Shown here: positions 1 to 7,700 of the stretch, one piece after another
Position numbering within the stretch: position 1 is the stretch's first letter
Layout of the letters: every line of letters starts with the position of its first letter
Assembly (NCBI GenBank): GCA_027577415.1
Contig: JANBQS010000496.1
Span: 2,648 to 16,689, forward strand
Reading direction: 5' to 3'
DNA: 14,042 nucleotides
Source: Coemansia sp. RSA 922
Lineage: Eukaryota; Kickxellomycota; Kickxellomycetes; Kickxellales; Kickxellaceae
Position numbers and translations under genes: made by a program
Notes under the pieces: model-generated
What the model was told of the DNA's origin: nothing
Databases searched by the model: none
What the model saw: only the letters and a program-made list of their open reading frames with translations

Positions 1-1
1 C

Positions 2-1489
2 GATTTGAACATGGCGGACGCCGAGCCACCCGCCGACGACGATCTGGATATGGGGGATGAGGAGCCTGTCGAGGATGACGTGCAGATGGAGGCCACGAAT
101 CCTCCTGCCGAGGTGAATATGGAAGATGCAGAGCCACTCACTGCTGACGTGAACATGGAGGCAGTGGAGCAGTTGGCCATCGATCGCGGTGCACAGCAAG
201 GGGCAGAGCCAGTCAACGAAAGGAAGGTCGCTCGGCACAGACAACGACGTCATGTCAACTCGGACTTTGTGTCAAACACACTACCCGGATTCAATCCGAC
301 CATTGCGCCTGACACATACTCCGACTTTCTCAATGCACTCAAGGAGTTGCCACCCCTCAACCCGGGTACGGCGGTCAATATGCCGCACTTCGATCTGGGC
401 TTTGCAGCCAACACAATGTTCCCCAACTCGGGCGCTACGGCAAACATGATTCCTGGCTTCGATGCGAGCCTTGCAGCCGGCGCGCCGTTGCTCAACCCAG
501 GTAACACTTTCGACATGCCGCTTGGCGTCGGTTGGGCTAATCCAGTTGGTACGGCTCCTGGTGTCGATTCGAGCGCTACGACAAACATGATTCCTGGCTT
601 CGATGCGAGCCTTGTAGCCGGCGCGCCGTTGCTCAACCCAGGTAATACACTCGGCATGCTACCGAGCTTTGGTTTGGAGAATCCAGTTGGTACGGCTCCT
701 GGTGTCGATTCGAGCAATTCGGGCAATGCACCACTCTCTGGCGCGAACGCTCAGTCATATTCCATCGGCCCAGCCACCACTGAACCTCTGCCCGATCTCA
801 GCTATATAAACATGGGCGATCTCATGCAAAAGTGCGGCAACGCGGGTTCACAAGACAACACACTACCTAGCGATAGCTCTGGCACTGGTACTCTCCCATT
901 CAATCCCATGTACCCGGGTCTCGATGTCGTTCCGCCCTCCAGCTTCACCTACCCAGGTCTTGACGATCGCACCCAGGACATTATGAACCAAGGTTTCGAT
1001 AGGTTCTTTGAGGAGCAAGGTCGCCTTAATCAAATGCCAGCGCCCTTTGCAGCCAATGCTTCTTCGGGAACGGCGGCAGCAGCAACGGTACCAGGATTAT
1101 ATCAGCCTTTGGAGTATCTGAATGGGATGTTGCCATTGGCGCCCAGCAGCCTCGACTATCCATGGCTCAACACCGGCAATTCGGGCAATATGACGCTTGC
1201 ACCCAGCTACGCAGGCCAAACCACGAATGAGACGGGTGATTCAGTCGAGAGTTTGCCCCACGCAGAGCGCGAACAGTTCGACAATCAATTCAACGAGGCG
1301 GGCGCGGCGACAAACATCGTACCACCGACTGTACTCACTGCACCAGCAGTACCAACCGAGAGTGCTGATACCGAAAAGCTGGATGGCGAATCTGGTACGG
1401 CTCCAAAAGACGATACCTCAGCACCCAACATGCCTAGAACCAACTACAAGGGCAAAGGCGACTGCAAGCGAGCCAGAGTGAGGAGTTGA
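2..1489 (+). CDS. Unrecognised low-complexity protein with acidic N-terminal repeats and a 47-aa tandem repeat (5' end outside window)
   Basis: I do not recognise this protein. The frame is open at the left edge (codons GAT TTG AAC precede the first ATG at 11), and the residues before that ATG fit the repeat that follows, so the gene probably starts upstream. If it does start at 11 the protein is 492 aa. It ends with TGA at 1487-1489. The first ~60 residues are strongly acidic, with short degenerate units of the type (D/A)-(V/L)-(N/D/Q)-M-x-x-x-(E/N)-P. The middle (codons from ~280 to ~1250) is rich in Pro, Gly, Asn, Ala and Ser, with recurring PGFD/PGLD, LNPG and NSGN words, including a 47-aa duplication. 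The last ~15 residues are basic (KGKGDCKRARVRS) and could be a nuclear signal. There is no signal peptide, membrane segment or catalytic motif. It looks mostly disordered; a nuclear or scaffold role is only a guess. The reading frame is well supported by length and repeat periodicity, the function is not. Confidence 0.75.
   Translation, partial: DLNMADAEPPADDDLDMGDEEPVEDDVQMEATNPPAEVNMEDAEPLTADVNMEAVEQLAIDRGAQQGAEPVNERKVARHRQRRHVNSDFVSNTLPGFNPTIAPDTYSDFLNALKELPPLNPGTAVNMPHFDLGFAANTMFPNSGATANMIPGFDASLAAGAPLLNPGNTFDMPLGVGWANPVGTAPGVDSSATTNMIPGFDASLVAGAPLLNPGNTLGMLPSFGLENPVGTAPGVDSSNSGNAPLSGANAQSYSIGPATTEPLPDLSYINMGDLMQKCGNAGSQDNTLPSDSSGTGTLPFNPMYPGLDVVPPSSFTYPGLDDRTQDIMNQGFDRFFEEQGRLNQMPAPFAANASSGTAAAATVPGLYQPLEYLNGMLPLAPSSLDYPWLNTGNSGNMTLAPSYAGQTTNETGDSVESLPHAEREQFDNQFNEAGAATNIVPPTVLTAPAVPTESADTEKLDGESGTAPKDDTSAPNMPRTNYKGKGDCKRARVRS
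432..715 (+). repeat. Imperfect 141-bp tandem duplication (two copies) inside the first gene
   Basis: Copies begin at 432 and 573 and are exactly 141 bp (47 codons) apart, so the frame is kept. Aligned by hand: 432-504 versus 573-645 differ at 2 of 73 bases, 505-538 versus 646-679 differ at 14 of 34, and 539-574 versus 680-715 are identical over 36. Each unit encodes NMIPGFDASL, then AGAPLLNPGN, a variable 11-residue stretch, then NPVGTAPGVDSS. A weaker, older copy (LPGFNPTIAP followed by LPPLNPG) precedes it from about 280. Confidence 0.93.
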
Positions 1490-2027
1490 TTATACACCAG
1501 TCCTGCGTGGTCCGTAGTCGAGAAAACCTGGTACGCGACGTAGCGGCGAGTGTATACTTTCATTTTAACATCGGACTAGTGACAGAGTATCGTTCAGCAT
1601 CTATTTCCTAGCCAACTTTCATTTTCTTTTTTTAGTTCATATATTCATTTCTTTACCTGGCTTTTTACAAAACAAGTTCAACCATACCCTCTAGAAGCCT
1701 ATGCGGCAAAACGGCAAACAGCTAAAGAGTACAAAAATACATTTCACAGATGAAACATGCAATCTGAACATACACTGTTTTTATCATTAAATAACAGTCG
1801 TGATTGCGATCTTGTGACATGATCACCGCCGACTACAGAAGGCATACATCGACTCTGATTCAAATTTTTCTTTTGTGGATCTCAAATTGTGTAAACTTCT
1901 TTTTCTTTGTCATATGTAATGCAGCTCTTTCGGCGTACTCTAACAGTGTGTTTATCTGGGTATTGTCGGGCTTGTTGATACGAACCAAGCTAGATATGAA
2001 ACGACTACAAAGGATATGAAAAAAGTT
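1490..2027. other. AT-rich spacer between converging genes
   Basis: This 538-bp stretch separates the 3' end of the plus-strand gene from the 3' end of the minus-strand gene, so it should hold both 3' untranslated regions. It has T-rich runs around 1610-1660 and an ATTAAA word at 1786-1791 that could serve as a weak poly(A) signal for the first gene. A 71-codon open frame at 1804-2019 has AT-rich, hydrophobic composition unlike the neighbouring genes and I do not call it a gene. I see no tRNA, transposon or other element. Confidence 0.6.
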
Positions 2028-3947
2028 CTAAGTCTCTGCTCTCTCGAAGGCACTCTCGTCTACCCCGACAATGGCGTCGATATTCCCATCCTCGCTCTCC
2101 ACGTCATGACTGACATTCACTTTCCAGTCGGAGGCCTTGAACCAAAACCTCAACTCCTTCTCAAGGCTGTAGTTTGCGACTGTTTTCGCCCGGGCGGTGG
2201 TGATACGAAGGAGCGCGTAGTACTTCCTATCGATCAGCAGGGTGTTGGTTGTAGCTTCCCTGGTGCCAAGGCGTTGGCGTCGCCTCATGATCCAAGGGTA
2301 TTGCCTGACGACTTCGCCATACTCTTCCATAAAGTCGGACTGCTCCGGACTCTCGTGAACGCCGTAGGTGTCTTCGCGGGCTTCGGGCAGGTCGTTACCA
2401 AACATTCTGCGCTCTAACTCGGCCATCTTCGCTGGCTCTATAACCGCTCTACTGGGAGCCATGTTGATGGTGGGGCGCCTGCGCCTGTGGTGCTGACTTT
2501 CAGTTTGGCTTTGCGCGGGTCTGTTGGTTTGTGGCTGAGCGGCGCTGGGGCCAGGGATGGCAGTAGCCTGATAAGCAGTAACCGTCAGAGTTGTAGCAGT
2601 CCGAGCAGCAGTTGAAGTTGCAGCGGTCGAAGTTGCAGCGGTCTGAGTAATAGCAGATGTAGTGCCAGCCTTGACCAACGGCGCTTTGGCTTTAGCACCG
2701 TCCGCGGCGGTGTGTGCGACGTCGCGTCTAGTAGCGCCCTGACCGGCAGGGCGCGGACTGTTAACCGAGCCATCATTGTCGACCGATCTGTTGTTGGCGC
2801 GCAGTTGCTGATAGGTGCGCATCTCCTTACGGGCACGCTTTGCCATGGCCGCCAGGGCCCATTTCTTGAGCCACAACCGGTTGCGACAGAATGCCTCGCG
2901 TTTGTCCAGTTCATCGGCGATGGCGAGATTAGTGCCGCACAGTCTAGAGGTGGCTTTATTCCTCTTGCTCAATTCGCAGTACAACTGCCGCTGGAGATTA
3001 AGCTGCATGCGATCACGCCGCTTGGCGAATGAATGAGACTGTCCCCGGAGTCGTTGCCGAGCGTGAAGAAGAGCCCTGCTTCTATTAGGTAAAGATGCGG
3101 CAACGGCTGTGCGCAGTCTCTCAGCTATCGCCCTTCTGGATGACCCGCCGTTGCCTCTAATGACGCCCTGGCCGGTAGAACATTCGCTGCTATCGGCACC
3201 ATTGCTCGGATTGATGTGACGTGCTCTGCCGTTGTCAATAGCGCGCGAGAAGGCCGACTGTCCGCCGTCGAGGCTGTGCGTCGGCTCATTAACGCTCTGG
3301 AGGAGAGGGGATGGCCGGGGCTGAACTTCGTGGACATCATTGTTGACAGCGCCGACATCGTTGTGGTCCAGACAGACGCGGCGCCTTTTGAGGACTTTGC
3401 CATTATCCTGACTGAAAGGATACTTGCGTTTGCTGCTGCTAACCATGGCGGATTTCTTGTTGTCGACGATGGGCGCATCGATAGCCGGGGTGTCGACGAT
3501 CATGTTGCTGGCGGGCAATGTACTAGCCACTGTGTTGCTGTTGGTGCCGAGCGATGTGTCGGCATTGGTGTTGTTGGCGGACGACACGTGAATAGCTGTG
3601 CTCATATCGCCGCCGGCTGGCTCCACACTAGTATCAATATTGCTGACCGCTCCAGCGGACAGCATAGTGGGCTGGGCGCGTGTGGCAATCTCGCTCGAAC
3701 TAGGACCGGCTGTGCGCGACGTAAGGCTGTAGTTGGGCCTGAGATCGGTGCACTCTTTACTCCGAGCAAGTCTCTGAGCCACGGCCCGCAACGCATCATA
3801 TACTGGGTCTTGATCCTCGGCATGGGTGTACGGGGCGTCGGTGGCTGGCACGTTACGCGGAGTTTCCATTGTATTGTTATGTAGTGCGAGGGCGGCGACG
3901 CTTGACGTGGCGAAGCCTCTGAATACTGCAGTAGTCTCGACGTGCAT
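2028..3947 (-). CDS. Unrecognised basic, largely disordered protein, probably nuclear
   Basis: A 639-aa open frame without introns, ending in TAG at 2028-2030. I do not recognise the family. ATG 3947 is the first in frame after an upstream stop near 4008, but Met27 (3869) has the better context (ACA before, G after), so the protein may be 613 aa. In order: residues 30-160 are Ser/Thr/Asn/Ala-rich and look disordered; 164-190 carry a convincing bipartite nuclear signal (KK164-165, KRK173-175, KRRR187-190); 265-385 are very rich in Arg/Lys and look helical, a possible nucleic-acid or protein-binding region; 428-470 are Ala/Thr low complexity; 488-491 are RRRR. The C-terminal 140 residues (500-639) look folded, with an acidic patch (520-545), then PWIMRRRQR and a Trp/aromatic-rich segment around RKYYALL and FWFKASDW. 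There is no enzyme motif. A nuclear role is inferred from the signal only. The gene lies downstream of FAS on the same strand, 791 bp apart, so it is a separate transcription unit. Confidence 0.75.
   Translation of the reverse strand: MHVETTAVFRGFATSSVAALALHNNTMETPRNVPATDAPYTHAEDQDPVYDALRAVAQRLARSKECTDLRPNYSLTSRTAGPSSSEIATRAQPTMLSAGAVSNIDTSVEPAGGDMSTAIHVSSANNTNADTSLGTNSNTVASTLPASNMIVDTPAIDAPIVDNKKSAMVSSSKRKYPFSQDNGKVLKRRRVCLDHNDVGAVNNDVHEVQPRPSPLLQSVNEPTHSLDGGQSAFSRAIDNGRARHINPSNGADSSECSTGQGVIRGNGGSSRRAIAERLRTAVAASLPNRSRALLHARQRLRGQSHSFAKRRDRMQLNLQRQLYCELSKRNKATSRLCGTNLAIADELDKREAFCRNRLWLKKWALAAMAKRARKEMRTYQQLRANNRSVDNDGSVNSPRPAGQGATRRDVAHTAADGAKAKAPLVKAGTTSAITQTAATSTAATSTAARTATTLTVTAYQATAIPGPSAAQPQTNRPAQSQTESQHHRRRRPTINMAPSRAVIEPAKMAELERRMFGNDLPEAREDTYGVHESPEQSDFMEEYGEVVRQYPWIMRRRQRLGTREATTNTLLIDRKYYALLRITTARAKTVANYSLEKELRFWFKASDWKVNVSHDVESEDGNIDAIVGVDESAFERAET
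2616..2645 (-). repeat. Short 15-bp tandem repeat coding an Ala/Thr/Ser tract
   Basis: On the plus strand a 15-bp unit at 2616-2630 (AGTTGCAGCGGTCGA) is repeated at 2631-2645 with one change. In the minus-strand gene it encodes TAATS twice inside the Ala/Thr-rich tract at residues 428-470. It explains the low complexity of that segment and is a likely site of length variation between strains. Confidence 0.75.
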
Positions 3948-4738
3948 ATTGCGGATACTGTCCCTGGTATTTTTTGTGGTGAAGGTAAAACCGTTGCGAA
4001 CTCGAATTCAAATAATAATGTAAACACAAGATTTTTGAAGCGAAAAGAAAGGTAAGAGGGCGATTCATGTTTAATTATTCCCACATTTTCTGCCATGGCC
4101 TCAACAACTAAATGGTGGGGTATCCCACTCAGTGTATCTTGGGTCTGACAGGTGCTAGTTACTGTCAGTAGCGAGGCGGAGCGACCCCCAGTTACTTGGA
4201 GAACTATGAATTCTAAGACCCGGGTTTCTGGAGCTTTGAAAATCGTGTGGATATGCCTCACTGTCAGCTCACTACACCTAAAAGCGTAGCTTGGAGAGCT
4301 GTCGAAATCTTAAAATCGTTCTCCTTTGATCATAAATATATCCTTATATTTTCATGTGGCGCTCGGATTTGCGTTGTTTTCTGGCAATCATCCTCAACAT
4401 AAACTTTGGCATCATGCACGTCGAATGCAACAAAAGGCAATGCATGAAGAAAGAGTTGCACTAAGCAATGGTGGGCAATACTAGGCCGCTAAGCATCAAT
4501 CTGTCCCAGCAACAGCAATATCTCACTCCTTAGTACCTGTAAGCACATCAATATCTATTATCCTCACTACATCCCAGCCCAACAACGCCTGATAACCCCT
4601 AGCGGGAATAATAGACATAAAAAATGATAATATTCCATGACATTGTGCCAACATATCAAGCAAGGCTGGCGCTCAGAATGGCAGTGGGGTAAATGAATGG
4701 ATATATGAATAGATATTGATGATAACATGAGAGGATGC
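3948..4738. other. Spacer between FAS and the downstream gene: FAS 3' flank and promoter side of the 639-aa gene
   Basis: Both flanking genes read leftward, so this 791-bp stretch should hold the FAS 3' untranslated region (high-coordinate side) and the promoter and 5' leader of the next gene (low-coordinate side). On the minus strand there is an AT-rich patch at 4330-4355 with TATA-like words, about 400 bp before ATG 3947. A minus-strand ATG at 4068 opens a 63-codon frame that overlaps the start of the main gene, so it would act as an upstream ORF if transcription begins before it. I found no RNA gene, no repeat and no part of a phosphopantetheinyl transferase here. Confidence 0.5.
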
Positions 4739-7700
4739 TTAGAACTTGTATTCGCCAGACTTAGAGTCATACTTGGTACGGGCGAGTGGGTCGAGATACA
4801 CGCTCTTCTCTTGCTCGGCGGTAAATGGAGGGTGGCTTTTGACTTGCACAAACGGATGGTTGCCGACCAAAGTGTCTTGCCAGTAGCGTTCAGATTTAAC
4901 GCTGCGCTGCTGGAGCTTGTCGTTGTACTTGTCGAGCTGCTCTTTGGCTAAAGTAGCAAACAAGTAGTCTGGATGCACAACAAGCAGTTCGCCACCGACT
5001 TGACCGAATCCAAACGACTTGATCAGACCCGCCTTGATGCCCGATGTCTGAACAGCCTTTGACAGATAGAGCGCATAGTCAAACGACTCTAGCTCTTTGC
5101 CGATATTGTCAGCATTACGATTGCCTGGTATCAACCCCGTACGCAAGCTCTGAATAACACCGTTAAGCATAAACGATGCCGCCGGGCCCTTCGGGTGGCC
5201 AGTCAGCCACTTCTGGCACACAACTGGCACAACGTGGCCTGGAGTGCGACCCAAGTGCTTGAGCTGAGTGTTGAGAACATCCGACTCGTTCTTGTCGTTG
5301 GCTACCGTCGATGTGCCATGGAACGATGCCAGTCCAATATCATCAGTCGTCAAGCCCCAGACCGCCAAGCTGCCGCGTAGTGGTGAAATACTGGATTTAC
5401 CCTTCCAAAACTCGTTGCCCCAGACGTCTTGCAAACTGCGCCGCTGCTGAACATACTCCTCCTCAACTTGGTTGGCGTAGCTCATCGCAGATTGCTCAAC
5501 CGTGTCACTTGGCGCGTCTACCATGTCCGCCAAATCAGCAATTTCTTCCTGCCTCCACGTCTCTAGCGCAGACAATTGACGCCGCAGCTGGCGGCGACGA
5601 TAGTCAAAGTTCAGCAAGCGCGATGGTGAGTTGTTATCGCATAATTCGCGTGCAGACGTCAACACTCCCTTGCCGGGTGCAGGTACTGACTGTCCTTGCT
5701 TGTCGGTGGCCGTACTAGACATGGCAATAATGCCGTAGATCGGCGCTCCAAACTCGATTGCTGCCGACGCCGACATGAGCGTCACAATACCAGCACCTTG
5801 TCCCTCCATAAACCCGTTGCGCGTCGACGTACACGGCCGGCACATCTCTGAAGGAGTGCGGCCCCTAGCAAAATCCTCGACCGAGTCGCTAGTTGCGCCC
5901 ATGTTGGCAAACTCCACTGACGATTCCTCGACAAAATCATCGACACTGCCAGCAATCATCACTCTGGCCTTTCCCGACTGGATGGTCTCAATTGCAGCGT
6001 CTATCGAGAGAACTGAGGTTGCGCAGGCACCGACAGAGGGTTTGACTGGACCCGAACTCGACATTAGCAACATGTTGATCCACGCCTGTATAGTTGAAAT
6101 AAATGTCTCTTGGAACACGTCGTTCTTGAGCTCTCTGTCCAAGTGACTATACCTGAACATATCCTGAATAGACCGAGTACCGCCTAAACCAGAGCCAGTA
6201 GTGTTGCCGACCTCTGAAACATGGAAATACTGGTACAGCTCATAGGGGTCAGTGATGCCAGATCTGACAAGCGCCTCGACGGTAGCCACCAGCGCGAAGC
6301 AAGTGACATGATCCACTTGCTTAATGACATCGTCGGGGATGCCGTAGATGGCGGGACTCCAGCCAGTTGGCAAAAGCGCAGCGACTAGTCGGTCCGCTTG
6401 CAGAGCCATTGGCACGCGGATCAGAGCGCCCTTGAGGAACCTGACCGACCACGAACTACCGCTGGTATTCTCCCAGATGTCGACGTTGCCGCCATTCTGA
6501 GCCTTGAATGTCGCTGCCTCGTCAGCGGTGGCCTCGAATGGCTCCATATCATGTTCGATCTGGATCTCGCGCAAGATAGTACGCTTGTCTGGGTCATAGC
6601 CGTGCGCCATCTCAGGCTCTATCAAGCGAATGCCTGTGTGCGCCAAAATATACTCCTCGTAGCGCGGCTTCACATCGATATCGCGAATGGGCTCCTCGGT
6701 TTTGGCGTCGACCCAGCCGACGTACATGGCGCCAGTTGACTTTAACGTGCCATTGAAGTGCCTTATCAGGCCCATGATCCATGCCAACTCAATACAGCCT
6801 TCGAGCGAGAACTCGCCATACGCCTCCATCTCCCAGCGCGTCTCGGCATTGCCATGAGGACCAACCTCGCCGTAGCCAGTGACGACAACGACCTTGTCCA
6901 AGTTGACCATGTCCTGCAAGTGCCGCAAGTGCTGTAGTTGTTCGTAGTGGCGAGGTGCTGGGAAGTGGTGCTTGTGTTTGGCTAAGGGTCTCTCATCGAT
7001 CGTGGCACCAGGCTTCGACAGGCCTCTAAGAATCATAGCCGCATAGTCGAAAGCAGCCTCACGCGCAATAACTTGTAGTGTACTGCTTTTACGCTGAATT
7101 GTCTGGCGAGCCTTGCCGACTATATCGCCAAAGTCACTTATATCACCCATTCCGCCGCTAAGGTCTGCCCAGATCGGCTGACGGCAAGCAAGACGGCGGA
7201 TACGAGAATGAGTGAGGCCCAAGATGTTGAACGCCATCTCGTGTGTCGAAAACGTGCGCACGCCAAGTCTTTCAATCTCTTGAGCAACAGTATTGCTGCC
7301 CGACATCAAACCAGTGCCACGCGTCCACCCAATAACTGCGCCGGCAATAGACAAGTAGTCCTGCCACGACTCGGACTTCCGCCTGTTGAACGCAGTCTCC
7401 AAGCCGATCTTGCACTCGCCATAGAGCCCGTCACCGCCAAAGCTGCCATGATTAGGCGACAATGGCAGAACTACCAGCGATGGCCGAGTTACGTAGCCGA
7501 GCCGCTCCTTGGTATCCTTGATGCTGCCCAGCAAGCGCATTAGGTTAGTGAGCATGACGCGCTGAGCAAGCTCCGAGTGCGAGCCCAGATTAGTGGCGAA
7601 GCTGCCAATATCCGACACGGCAGCGAATGGGAAGACATAGTCAAGGTCCCAGCCCAAGCCCTTGGCAGCGCCAGACTTGTAGATAAAGTCCACCAGCTGC

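Noticed and set aside
5..7. TTG at the left edge as a start codon for the first gene
   Set aside because: TTG starts are not expected in a fungal nuclear gene. The first ATG is at 11, and the frame probably continues upstream of the window.
1804..2019. 71-codon plus-strand frame in the spacer, Phe/Leu/Ile-rich and so possibly a small membrane protein
   Set aside because: It lies in AT-rich sequence between two 3' ends, where T-rich runs give hydrophobic codons by chance; nothing else supports it.
3216..3884. 222-codon plus-strand open frame opposite the 639-aa gene
   Set aside because: It lies wholly antisense to a longer frame that has a nuclear signal and coherent composition. Its own translation shows no domain, so it is a shadow of GC-rich coding sequence.
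3602..4261. 219-codon minus-strand open frame crossing the spacer, considered as a site for the missing PPT domain or a separate gene
   Set aside because: Its upper part has no PPT motif and looks like untranslated sequence; its lower part overlaps the 639-aa gene in another frame.
4414..4424. 11-bp word ATGCACGTCGA that recurs in inverted orientation at the start of the 639-aa gene (3947)
   Set aside because: The match is short, and the flanking bases do not extend it. I treat it as coincidence.
4567..4851. 94-codon minus-strand frame overlapping the FAS 3' end, considered as a spliced or frameshifted C-terminus
   Set aside because: The translation has no PPT-like or other recognisable motif and its composition looks like non-coding sequence.
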